Source: Intrasporangium flavum | Lineage (GTDB): Bacteria; Actinomycetota; Actinomycetes; Actinomycetales; Dermatophilaceae | Assembly: GCF_001956915.1 (NCBI RefSeq) | Contig: NZ_MLJO01000017.1 | Location: 62,001 to 126,000 of the forward strand | DNA: 64,000 bases | Direction of reading: 5' to 3' | Position numbers and translations under genes: made by a program | The notes under the pieces: model-generated | Database searches by the model: none | What the model was told of the DNA's origin: nothing | What the model saw: only the letters and a program-made list of their open reading frames with translations | Shown: piece by piece, positions 32,134 through 41,570 of the stretch | How the letters are laid out: the number at the start of each line of letters is the position of its first letter | Position numbering within the stretch: position 1 is the first letter of the stretch

Positions 32134-32154
32134 CCGGGCGGTGCGGCACCGCCC
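32134..32154. repeat. Palindrome in the divergent galactoside spacer
   Basis: Two perfect 10-base arms around a single G, in the middle of the 318-base spacer between the two operons. It could insulate the two promoters or bind a regulator. No ORF of coding character is present in this spacer. Confidence 0.5.
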
Positions 32155-32214
32155 GAAGCCGCGCTCGAGGAACGGCGACTGTCGTGGCGACCGGACAACC
32201 CGAGCGAGCGGACG

Positions 32215-32255
32215 TGTTTGAAAATGTTGACATCGCTCACGTCACCGGCCACGCT
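32215..32255 (+). promoter_or_regulatory. Leaderless promoter of the beta-galactosidase operon
   Basis: TTGACA (32227-32232) and CACGCT (32250-32255) are spaced by 17 bases, and the ATG at 32263 follows the -10 box by 7 bases. TGTTTGAAAATGTTGACA (32215-32232), with TGTT repeated about 10 bases apart, is AT-rich and overlaps the -35 box, so it is a candidate operator. Confidence 0.65.
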
Positions 32256-32262
32256 GGGCGAC

Positions 32263-34254
32263 ATGCGATCCTGGCCGACGAAGACCCTCGCCCTCGGCGG
32301 TGACTACAACCCCGAGCAGTGGCCCCGTGCCGTCTGGGACGAGGACGTCGCGCTCATGCAGCGGGCCGGCGTCTCGTTCGTCAGCCTCGGCATCTTCTCG
32401 TGGTCCTGGCTCGAGCCGGCCAAGGGCGAGTACGAGTTCGAGTGGCTCGACACGGTCATGGACAAGCTCCACGCGGGCGGCATCGCCGTCGACCTCGCGA
32501 CCGCCACCGCGACCCCGCCGCCGTGGCTCTCGGCCGCGCACCCGGAGATCCTGCCGGTCGACGTCGACGGCCACACGCTGTGGCCGGGCAGCCGGCAGGC
32601 GTGGTGCCCCACCTCACCCGTCTTCCGCGAGTACGCCCTCGCCCTGACGCGGCAGCTGGCCATGCGCTACCACGAGCACCCGGCCCTGGCGATGTGGCAC
32701 GTGTCCAACGAGTACGCCTGCCACAACCTGCCCTGCTACTGCGACGAGTGCGCGCGCCACTTCCGCTCGTGGCTGCAGCGTCGGTACGCGACGCTCGAGC
32801 GCCTCAACGACGCGTGGGGCACCGCCTTCTGGAGCCAGCGGTACACCGCGTGGGAGCAGGTGCTGCCGCCGCGTCGCTCGACGACGTTCAACAACCCGAC
32901 CCACGTGCTGGACTACAAGCGCTTCTCCTCCGACGCGCTGCTCGACTTCATGCGCGCCGAGCGCGCCGTCCTCGACGAGTGCTCCCCCGGCGTCCTCGTC
33001 ACGACGAACTTCATGACCCTGGCCCACTTCCGCCACCTCGACTACGCGCAGTGGACCGACACCGTCGACGTCGTCAGCACCGACCACTACATCGTCGACG
33101 CCCTGGCCCACCCGCGCGCCGAGCTGGCCTACAGCGGCGACCTCACCCGCGGCCTCGCCGGCGGGGCGCCGTGGATGCTCATGGAGCACTCGACGAGCGC
33201 CGTCAACTGGCAGCCGGTCAACCACGCCAAGGCCCCCGGCCAGACGATCCGCGACGCGCTCGCCCACGTCGCGCGCGGCGCCGACACCATCGGCTGGTTC
33301 CAGTGGCGCCAGTCGCGCGCCGGCGCCGAGAAGTTCCACAGCGCCGTCGTGCCGCACGCCGGGCCCGACAGCGCCCGGTTCCGCGAGGTCGAGGAGCTCG
33401 GCCGCATCGCCGGCCGGCTCGGCGAGCTCGTCGGCAGCCGCGTCGAGTCGCGGGTCGCGATCCTGCACGACTACCAGGCGATCTGGGCCTCCGAGGGTCC
33501 GTGCCTGCCCTCCTCCGACCTCGACGCGCTCGAGGCCGCCTACGCCGTGCACCGCGTGCTGCACGACCGGGGCGTCACCGCCGACGTCGTGCACCCCGAC
33601 ACCGACCTCGGGCGCTACGACGTCGTCGTCGTGCCGCAGCTCTACGCCGTGACCGACACGGCGGCCGCCGCGGTCTCCGCCGCGGCCGAGCGTGGCGCCC
33701 AGGTCGTCGTCACCTACTTCTCCGGCATCAGCGACGAGGACGACCACGTCCGCCTCGGCGGCTACCCCGGCGCCTTCCGCGACCTGCTCGGCGTCCGCGT
33801 CGAGGAGTTCTTCCCCCTCGACGGCGACGAGACGGTCGCGCTGTCGCAGGGCGAGGGCACGTGGTGGAGCGAGGACCTCACCGCGCTGCCGGGCACCGAG
33901 GTGCTCTCGACGTACACGGCCGGACCGCTGTCGGGCCGTCCAGCCGTGACGCGTCGCGACACCGGCGGCGGCGCCGCCTGGTACCTCAGCACGCTGCCCG
34001 ACGACGCGACGCTCGGCGCCCTCCTCGACGACGTGCTCGGCGCCGCGGGGGTCGGGCCCTCGCTCGCCGGGCTCCCCTCCGGGGTCGAGGCCACGCGTCG
34101 CGTCGGGGACGACGGCTCGTGGTTGTTCCTGCTCAACCACACCGGTGCCGCGCACGAGGTCGCCGCGACGGGGTACGACCTCGTCACCGACCGACGCGTC
34201 GACGGTGTCGTCGCGCTTTCCGCCGGAGCGGTCGCCGTCGTACGAGAGGATTGA
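32263..34254 (+). CDS. GH42 beta-galactosidase
   Basis: 663 aa, no signal peptide: intracellular. Hydrolyses beta-galactosides such as lactose or galacto-oligosaccharides. The barrel starts LALGGDYNPEQWP; acid/base E150 is in WHVSNEYACH, nucleophile E308 in WMLMEHSTS. A four-Cys zinc cluster typical of GH42 is visible (ACHNLPCYCDEC with an earlier Cys in AWCPTSP). Trimerisation domain (about 395-600) and a C-terminal beta domain follow. ATG at 32263 is set by the promoter boxes; an earlier in-frame ATG at 32224 overlaps the -35 element. First gene of a four-gene operon with the regulator, galT and galK. Confidence 0.95.
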   Translation: MRSWPTKTLALGGDYNPEQWPRAVWDEDVALMQRAGVSFVSLGIFSWSWLEPAKGEYEFEWLDTVMDKLHAGGIAVDLATATATPPPWLSAAHPEILPVDVDGHTLWPGSRQAWCPTSPVFREYALALTRQLAMRYHEHPALAMWHVSNEYACHNLPCYCDECARHFRSWLQRRYATLERLNDAWGTAFWSQRYTAWEQVLPPRRSTTFNNPTHVLDYKRFSSDALLDFMRAERAVLDECSPGVLVTTNFMTLAHFRHLDYAQWTDTVDVVSTDHYIVDALAHPRAELAYSGDLTRGLAGGAPWMLMEHSTSAVNWQPVNHAKAPGQTIRDALAHVARGADTIGWFQWRQSRAGAEKFHSAVVPHAGPDSARFREVEELGRIAGRLGELVGSRVESRVAILHDYQAIWASEGPCLPSSDLDALEAAYAVHRVLHDRGVTADVVHPDTDLGRYDVVVVPQLYAVTDTAAAAVSAAAERGAQVVVTYFSGISDEDDHVRLGGYPGAFRDLLGVRVEEFFPLDGDETVALSQGEGTWWSEDLTALPGTEVLSTYTAGPLSGRPAVTRRDTGGGAAWYLSTLPDDATLGALLDDVLGAAGVGPSLAGLPSGVEATRRVGDDGSWLFLLNHTGAAHEVAATGYDLVTDRRVDGVVALSAGAVAVVRED

Positions 34255-34256
34255 GC

Positions 34257-35039
34257 GTGCTCGCCAGCCAACGCCGAACCGTCATCCTCGACCTCGTCGA
34301 GGGCGAGGGCGCCGTCCGCGTGTCCGACCTCGTCGAGCGGCTCGGCGTGTCCGACATGACGATCCGCCGCGACATCGAGCGGCTCGCCGGCGACGGCCTG
34401 CTCGAGCGCGTCCACGGCGGGGCCCTCGCCATCGGCGGCACGCGCTCGAGCGAGGAGCCGGGCTTCTCGGCCAAGTCGCACCTGCAGCTGGCGCAGAAGC
34501 AGGCGCTCGGCCAGCACGCCGCCCGCCTCGTCGGGCCGGGCATGGCCGTCGGCATCTCCGCGGGCACGACCACCTACGAGCTGGCCCGCGCCGTCAAGGA
34601 CGTGCCGCAGCTGACCGTCGTCACCAACTCCGTGCCGGTGGCGCAGCTGCTCCACGAGTCCGGCGCCCCGGGGCAGACCGTCGTGCTCACCGGCGGCATC
34701 CGCACGCCGTCGGACGCCCTCGTCGGGCCGGTCGCCGTGTCCGCGCTGCGGTCGCTGCACTACGACGTCCTCTTCCTCGGCGCGCACGGCGTCGACGACC
34801 GCGCCGGCCTCACGACGCCCAACCTCGTCGAGTCCGAGACCAACCGGGCCCTCATCGCCTCCGCCCGCACCGTCTGCGTCCTCGCCGACGCCTCGAAGTG
34901 GGGCACTGTCGGGCTCAGCACCTTCGCCGACCTGCAGGACGTCGACGTCTTCGTCACCGACGCCGGCCTCGGCGAGCGCGCCCGCACCGCCCTCGGAGAC
35001 GCCGTGGGCTCCCTCGAGATCGTGGAAGCCACCTCATGA
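34257..35039 (+). CDS. DeoR/GlpR-family transcriptional regulator
   Basis: 260 aa with GTG start 2 bases after the beta-galactosidase stop. N-terminal HTH (SQRRTVILDLVEGEGAVRV then LVERLGVSDMTIRRDIERL) with the diagnostic MTIRRDI recognition helix, followed by VHGGAL, and a DeoRC sensor domain (ISAGTTTYELARAV, VVTNSVPVAQLL, LTGGIRTPSDALVGP, FLGAHGVD). The DeoRC fold binds phosphorylated sugars. Embedded in a gal operon, it probably represses both divergent promoters and responds to a galactose-derived phosphate; that role is inferred. Confidence 0.92.
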   Translation: MLASQRRTVILDLVEGEGAVRVSDLVERLGVSDMTIRRDIERLAGDGLLERVHGGALAIGGTRSSEEPGFSAKSHLQLAQKQALGQHAARLVGPGMAVGISAGTTTYELARAVKDVPQLTVVTNSVPVAQLLHESGAPGQTVVLTGGIRTPSDALVGPVAVSALRSLHYDVLFLGAHGVDDRAGLTTPNLVESETNRALIASARTVCVLADASKWGTVGLSTFADLQDVDVFVTDAGLGERARTALGDAVGSLEIVEATS

Positions 35040-36141
35040 GCCACCGCTTCACCACCCGCACCCTGGCCGACGGCCGGGAGATCATCTACGTCGACGAGCC
35101 GGGCACGCCGGAGCGCACCGCGCCCGACCTGCGTCCGGTCGAGCCGCGCGTCCAGTCCGGCGAGGTGCGCTACGACGCCCTCGTCGACGACTGGGTGGCC
35201 GTGGCCGCGCACCGGCAGAACCGCACGTTCATGCCGCCGAAGGACGAGTGCCCCCTCTGCCCCGCCTGCCGTGGCACGGCCCCCTCGGAGATCCCCGAGT
35301 CCGAGTACCAGGTCGTCGTCTTCGAGAACCGCTTCCCGTCCTACGCCGTCGAGGCCGCCGGCTGTGAGTCCTCCACCGCCGCAGGGCTGCTCGACACGCG
35401 TCCGGCCGTCGGGCGGTGCGAGGTCGTGTGCTTCACGAGCGACCACGAGAGCTCGTTCAAGGACCTGTCCGTCGACCGCGTCCGCACGGTCGTCGACACG
35501 TGGGCGCAGCGCACCGAGGCCCTCGGCGCCCGGCCCGAGGTGCAGCAGGTCTTCGCCTTCGAGAACCGCGGTCGCGAGATCGGGGTGACCCTGCCGCACC
35601 CGCACGGGCAGATCTACGCCTACCCGTACGTGCCGGCCCGCACCCGCCAGCTGCTCGACGCCGCCGAGCGCCACCTCGAGCGCACCGGGCGGCTCCTCGG
35701 CGCCGACCTGCTCGCGGCCGAGCGCGAGGACGGCTCCCGCGTCGTCATCGAGGGCAGGCACTGGACGGCCTACGTGCCGTTCGCGGCCCGGTGGCCGGTC
35801 GAGGTGCACCTTGCGCCGCACCGCGACGTGCCCGACCTCGTCGCCCTCGACGACGACGAGCGAGACGACCTCGCGGCCGTCTACCACGACCTGCTCGGCC
35901 GGCTCGACCGCTACTACGTCGCCGAGGACGGCTCGCCGGTGGCGCTGCCGTACATCGCGGCGTGGCAGCAGGCGCCGGCCAAGGTCGGCCGCGACGCCTC
36001 GCGCCTGCACCTGCAGCTCATGTCGGTGCTGCGCGGCCCGGGGCGGCTGAAGTACCTCGCCGGGTCCGAGTCGGGCGTGGGCGGCTGGGTCAACGACGTC
36101 GCACCCGAGCGGGCCGCGGCACGGCTGCGAGAGGTGGCTCC

Positions 36142-36145
<4 letters not shown>
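35036..36145 (+). CDS. galT: Galactose-1-phosphate uridylyltransferase
   Basis: 369 aa. Transfers UMP between UDP-glucose and galactose 1-phosphate in the Leloir pathway through a uridylyl-histidine. The active-site motif is LPHPHGQIYAYPY; the zinc-site Cys pair is in CPLCPAC; FENRFPSYAVE and WPVEVHLAPHRDV are typical. The C-terminal half carries RLHLQLMSVLRGPGRLKYLAGSE, the second histidine-rich family segment (shown partly as RLHLQLMS). ATG at 35036 overlaps the regulator stop as ATGA, and the gene overlaps galK as GTGA. Confidence 0.95.
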
Positions 36146-37326
<1,181 letters not shown>

Positions 37327-37343
37327 GCACCTAGGGTGCGTCC

Positions 37344-38657
37344 ATGACCCTCGCGTCGCCGCCGCTGCCCCCGGTCGTACGGCGTGGCTACGGCCTGGGG
37401 TCGGTCGCCACCGGCGCGTTCGGCACGGTGCCCGGCCTGCTGCTGCTGCCCTACCTGACCGACCACGTCGGGGTGCCGGCGGCCGCGGCCGGCGTCATCG
37501 TCTTCGCCCCCAAGGCGTGGGACGTCGTGCTCAACCCTGTCGCCGGACGCGTCAGCGACCGCTCGCGCCACCCCGACGGACGCCGCCGGCCCTTCCTCAT
37601 CCGCGCTGGCCTGCTGCTCGCGGCGGCCTTCGTGCTGCTGTTCCTCGGCCCGTCGGCGCCCGTGTGGCTCGGGGCCGCGTGGGTCGCCGTCGCCTACCTG
37701 GCCTGCGCGACGGCCTACGCGTTCTTCCAGGTGCCGTACGTCGCGATGCCGGCCGAGCTGACCGACGACTACGACGAGCGGACCCGCCTGATGACGTGGC
37801 GGGTCGCCGTGCTCGCGCTCGCCATCCTCGTCAGCGGCGGCGCCTCCCCCGCGATCCGCGACGCGCTCGGCCCGGAGTGGGGGTACCGCGCCGTCGGGTT
37901 CTTCGTCGCGCTGCTCATCGCCGGCGGCGCGTACGGCGCCTGGCGCGCGACGCGCTCCGCCCACCTGCACGAGGCGGACGCCCCGACCGCACCGCTCGGC
38001 GAGCAGCTGCGGGTCGTGCGCGCCGACCGGACGTTCCGCTCGCTGCTGCTGACGTTCGTGCTCCAGGCCCTGGCCACGGGAGCGATGCTCGCCGGCGTCG
38101 ACTACGTGGCGCGGTGGGTGCTCGGCACCCCGGTCGCAGCCACGCTGCTCTTCGTCTGCTTCGTCGGGCCGGCGCTCGTCGTCATGCCGCTGTGGCAGCG
38201 GGTCGGCACCGCGTACGGCAAGCGGCGCGGCTGGGTCGTCGCCTCGGTGCTCCTCGCCGCTGGCGCGCTGCTGCTCCTCGGGGCCCGGGTGCTGCCCGAC
38301 GGCGCCGTCTACGCCGCGGTGGCCCTCGTCGGCGTCGGGTACGCCGGCGCGCAGATGTTCCCGCTCGCGATGCTGCCCGACGTCGCGACGCGCACCGGTG
38401 AGACCCGTACGCGCGCCGGCCTCTACACCGGCGTGTGGACCGCCGGGGAGACGCTCGGCCTGGCCCTCGGGCCGGGGCTGTACGCGGTGGTGCTGGCCGT
38501 CGGCGGGTACCAGTCGTCGGCGGGTTCGACCGTGGCGCAGTCCGACTCGGCCCTCACGGCGATCGTCGTCGGCTTCTCGGTGCTGCCGGCCTCGCTCGTG
38601 CTGCTGTCCCTCCTCGCGCTCCGCTCCTTCCCGTCCCACGAAGGGGGCACGCCATGA
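37344..38657 (+). CDS. MFS transporter, GPH (sugar:cation symporter) type
   Basis: 437 aa with 12 predicted helices. RGYGLGSVATGAFGTVPGLLLLPYL opens helix 1 (kept short: GSVATGAFGTVPG); the GPH/MelB-like cytoplasmic motif between helices 2 and 3 is GRVSDRSRHPDGRRRPF, and a second copy-like loop is GTAYGKRRGW. This group moves sugars with H+ or Na+. ATG at 37344 lies 6 bases after TAGGGT, so it has its own leaderless promoter although it sits only 17 bases behind galK. Its stop overlaps the PLP enzyme as ATGA, which suggests a shared task with that gene rather than with the gal operon. Confidence 0.9.
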   Translation: MTLASPPLPPVVRRGYGLGSVATGAFGTVPGLLLLPYLTDHVGVPAAAAGVIVFAPKAWDVVLNPVAGRVSDRSRHPDGRRRPFLIRAGLLLAAAFVLLFLGPSAPVWLGAAWVAVAYLACATAYAFFQVPYVAMPAELTDDYDERTRLMTWRVAVLALAILVSGGASPAIRDALGPEWGYRAVGFFVALLIAGGAYGAWRATRSAHLHEADAPTAPLGEQLRVVRADRTFRSLLLTFVLQALATGAMLAGVDYVARWVLGTPVAATLLFVCFVGPALVVMPLWQRVGTAYGKRRGWVVASVLLAAGALLLLGARVLPDGAVYAAVALVGVGYAGAQMFPLAMLPDVATRTGETRTRAGLYTGVWTAGETLGLALGPGLYAVVLAVGGYQSSAGSTVAQSDSALTAIVVGFSVLPASLVLLSLLALRSFPSHEGGTP

Positions 38658-40102
38658 CGATGGACCACGACGAGATCAGGGCGGCACTGGTCGCGATGCG
38701 CGGCCGCGACCTGCCCACGCACGGCGGCCGCACGCTCGCCTACGTCTACGACTCCGGTCTCGCCGAGGCCGACGCCATCGGTCGCGAGGCCCTGGCCGAG
38801 TTCGCCTCGACGAACGGCCTCGACCCCACGGCGTTCCCGTCGCTGCTCGCCATGGAGAACGACCTCGTGGGCATCGCGGGCGGGCTCGTCGACGCCCCAG
38901 AGGGATTCGCGGGCGTCGTCACCTCCGGCGGCACCGAGTCGATCCTCCTGGCCGTCCTCGCGGCCCGCGACGCCCGGCCCGAGGTCACCCACCCGCGGAT
39001 GGTCCTGCCCGTCACGGCCCACGCGGCGTTCCACAAGGCCGCGCACTGGCTGCGCGTCGAGCCGGTGCTCGTCGACGTCGACCCGGTGACCAAGCGGGCC
39101 GACCCCGAGGCGATGGTCTCGGCGATCGATGCCGACACCGTCCTCGTCGTCGCCTCCGCGCCCTCGTACGCGCACGGCGTCATCGACCCCGTGACGCCGA
39201 TCGCCGCCGCGGCGGCCGCGGCCGGCGCCCGCTGCCACGTCGACGCGTGCATCGGCGGCTGGGTGCTGCCGCACCTGCGCGCCACCGAGCCCGACCAGCC
39301 CGCGTGGACCTTCGCCGTCCCCGGCGTCACGAGCATCTCCCTCGACCTGCACAAGTACGCCTACACACCCAAGGGCGTGTCGGTGCTGCTCCACGCGTCG
39401 GCCGCGCTGCGGCGCACGCACCTGTTCGCGTCGGCACGGTGGCCCGGGTACACGATGCTCAACACGACGGCGCAGTCGACGAAGTCGGGCGGCCCCGTCG
39501 CCGCCGCGTGGGCGGTCGTCCACCACATCGGGGCCGAGCGCTACGGCGAGCTGGCCCGCACCGCCCGACGCGCCACGCTCGAGCTCGCCGCTGCGGCAGC
39601 CGGCGCGCCGGGCCTCTCCCTCGCCGCGCCACCCGACTCGACGCTGCTCGCGCTGACCACCGACGACACCTGCGACGTCTTCACGGTCAGCGACGAGATG
39701 CTGGCCCGAGGGTGGTTCGTCCAGCCGCAGATGCGGTTCGGTCCGCTCCCCCCGACGCTGCACCTCACGCTGAGCGCGGCGACGGCCGCGTCGACCGACC
39801 TGGCTGCGCGCGACCTCGCCGACGCCACGGCCGCGGCGCGCGCGTCGGGGCCGGTCGTCGTCCCGGGCGAGCTGGCGGCGATGGCCTCGACCGTCGACCC
39901 CGTCACGCTCGACGAGGCGACCTTCGACGCGCTGCTCGCGGCCGCCGGGCTCGGCGGCGAGGGCGGCACCATCGAGCTGCCCGAGCGGATGGCCCCGGTC
40001 AACGCGCTGCTCGACGTCGTGCCACCCGCGCTGCGCGAGGCGCTGCTGCTCGGCGTCGTCGACCGCCTCGCCCGGCCCACAGGACCCACCGCCACCCCCT
40101 AG
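38654..40102 (+). CDS. PLP-dependent aspartate-decarboxylase/sphingosine-phosphate-lyase-like enzyme
   Basis: 482 aa, fold type I, group II decarboxylase superfamily. GGTESILLAVLAARD binds PLP phosphate, HVDACIGGWVLP holds the PLP-contact Asp, and the Schiff-base lysine is in SISLDLHKYAYTPKG. The sequence is closest in pattern to sphingosine-1-phosphate lyase-like enzymes of actinobacteria rather than to glutamate decarboxylase. The last 90 residues are an extra tail (VDPVTLDEATFDALLAAAGLG). ATG at 38654 overlaps the symporter stop; a second ATG six bases on is possible. The substrate may be what the symporter imports. Confidence 0.82.
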   Translation: MTMDHDEIRAALVAMRGRDLPTHGGRTLAYVYDSGLAEADAIGREALAEFASTNGLDPTAFPSLLAMENDLVGIAGGLVDAPEGFAGVVTSGGTESILLAVLAARDARPEVTHPRMVLPVTAHAAFHKAAHWLRVEPVLVDVDPVTKRADPEAMVSAIDADTVLVVASAPSYAHGVIDPVTPIAAAAAAAGARCHVDACIGGWVLPHLRATEPDQPAWTFAVPGVTSISLDLHKYAYTPKGVSVLLHASAALRRTHLFASARWPGYTMLNTTAQSTKSGGPVAAAWAVVHHIGAERYGELARTARRATLELAAAAAGAPGLSLAAPPDSTLLALTTDDTCDVFTVSDEMLARGWFVQPQMRFGPLPPTLHLTLSAATAASTDLAARDLADATAAARASGPVVVPGELAAMASTVDPVTLDEATFDALLAAAGLGGEGGTIELPERMAPVNALLDVVPPALREALLLGVVDRLARPTGPTATP

Positions 40103-40112
40103 GGTCGCCGGC

Positions 40113-40646
40113 ATGACTCGTACACAGGGGAACAGGGGACGAGCCCTCGGCGTCGTCGGTGCCGTCGGGCTGCTCGCCGGCTGCACGGCCGGACCGGGAG
40201 CGGCACCGACGGCCATCGGGCAGCGCACCGCCACGTCGTCGTCGGCCGCGCCGGCGAGGGAGCTGGCGTGCGGGACAGCGCCGAAGGCTCTCGTCGAGCG
40301 TGCGGCCACGTCGATCGCTGCCCATCCGGGCACGATCACCGGCACGTCCTACGTCTTCGCCGCGACGACCGACACGGGTGACTGGTACGTGCTCGGCCTC
40401 GACCGCACCTACGTCCACGACGACGGCAGCCCCGGCCTCGGGCCCGAGGGCGACCACTCGCGCTCGCTCGCGCTGACCAACGCGGCTCGCAGGACCGACG
40501 GCTCGGTGGCGATGATCCCGCTCAGTGTCGCCGTGTCGGACAGGCTGCCGGTGTCGTGGGACCGCGTGTCGTGGTCGGGCGAGACCCTCGCGGCCGGCAA
40601 GCGCGCGGCGGCCCGGGCCGTCGAGTGCCTCGACGCACAGGGCTGA
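40113..40646 (+). CDS. Secreted lipoprotein of unknown function
   Basis: 177 aa. Signal peptide RGRALGVVGAVGLLAGC with lipobox LLAGC at about Cys24, then a Ser/Ala/Thr linker and a globular domain with two Cys (LACGTAP and VECLDA, probably a disulfide), TGTSYVFAATTDTGDWYVLGLD and VSWSGETLAAGKRAAARAV. No family recognised. ATG at 40113 lies 7 bases after TAGGGT, so leaderless. It ends before a strong hairpin shared with the superoxide dismutase gene. Confidence 0.78.
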   Translation: MTRTQGNRGRALGVVGAVGLLAGCTAGPGAAPTAIGQRTATSSSAAPARELACGTAPKALVERAATSIAAHPGTITGTSYVFAATTDTGDWYVLGLDRTYVHDDGSPGLGPEGDHSRSLALTNAARRTDGSVAMIPLSVAVSDRLPVSWDRVSWSGETLAAGKRAAARAVECLDAQG

Positions 40647-40690
40647 CTTCTCCAGCGCGCAGTCGCGTGGGGCGCCGTCCCGGGGACGAC

Positions 40691-40724
40691 GGAGGGCGGC
40701 CACCCGTATGGGTGACCGCCCTCC
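40691..40724. terminator. Bidirectional hairpin terminator
   Basis: Arms 40691-40705 and 40710-40724 pair over 15 bases with one mismatch around the loop GTAT. It lies between the convergent lipoprotein and superoxide dismutase genes, 15 bases beyond the latter's stop. No T tract. Confidence 0.75.
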
Positions 40725-40739
40725 CGCGTACGGCGTGGG

Positions 40740-41360
40740 TCAGGCCGGGATGATGAGGCCGGACGTCGCCTTGGCGCGCTCGAGGCGGGCCGAGACGTCC
40801 TCCCAGTTGACGAGGTTCCACCAGGCCTTGACGTAGTCGGCCTTGACGTTCTCGTACTGCAGGTAGAAGGCGTGCTCCCACATGTCGAGCTGCAGCAGCG
40901 GGATCTGGCCGACCGGGATGTTGCCCTGCTGGTCGAACAGCTGCATGATGTGCGGCCGCTGCGCGATGGTGTCCCAGGCCCAGATCGACCAGCCGGAGCC
41001 CTGGATGGCGTTGGCGTTGGCGTTGAAGTGCGCCTGGAACTTCTCGAAGCCGCCGAAGTACTCGTCGATCGCGGCCTTGACCTCGCCCTCGGGCTGGCCG
41101 CCGCCGTCGGGGCTCATGTTCTTCCAGAACACCGAGTGGTTGGTGTGGCCACCGAGGTGGAACGCGAGGTTCTTCTCGACGCCGTTGACCGCTGCGTAGT
41201 CACCGGACTCGCGCAGCTCCTCGAGCTTGGCGACCGCGGCGTTCGCGCCGTCGACGTAGGCCTTGTGGTGCTTGCTGTGGTGCAGCTCCATGATGCGAGC
41301 GCTGATGTGCGGCTCGAGAGCTGCGTAGTCGTAGTCGAGCTCGGGAAGCGTGTAAGCCAC
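40740..41360 (-). CDS. sodA: Superoxide dismutase, Mn type
   Basis: 206 aa. Converts superoxide to peroxide and oxygen. Metal ligands are visible: His in [13 protein letters not shown], His in [14 protein letters not shown], and Asp and His in [18 protein letters not shown] together with [13 protein letters not shown] (Gln in the second position) favours manganese over iron. GTG at 41360 ([15 protein letters not shown]) follows AAAGGA; the in-frame upstream ATG would add a basic tail and overlaps that ribosome site. No signal peptide: cytosolic. TTGACC within 41361-41570 may be its -35 box. Confidence 0.95.
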   Translation of the reverse strand: MAYTLPELDYDYAALEPHISARIMELHHSKHHKAYVDGANAAVAKLEELRESGDYAAVNGVEKNLAFHLGGHTNHSVFWKNMSPDGGGQPEGEVKAAIDEYFGGFEKFQAHFNANANAIQGSGWSIWAWDTIAQRPHIMQLFDQQGNIPVGQIPLLQLDMWEHAFYLQYENVKADYVKAWWNLVNWEDVSARLERAKATSGLIIPA

Positions 41361-41570
41361 TTGTCGTTCCTTTCTGGAGACCATCCGGCTCCGATCACTC
41401 TATGCCGCGCGCTCGAGGCGTCGACAGGGGTGTCCGGAGGGCCGGCTCGCCGGGTTTCGTACCCGTTCGCCCCATCCTTGAACTTCGAGCACACTTGAGG
41501 TCAAACGAGACCCGTGCCCCTGCGAACACCGTCGCAGCGGCCGGTACGACGCACCACCCACGGAGTCCGC

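Noticed and set aside
32224-32262. Upstream ATG for the beta-galactosidase
   Set aside because: It overlaps the -35 element of a well-formed leaderless promoter whose start point is the ATG at 32263.
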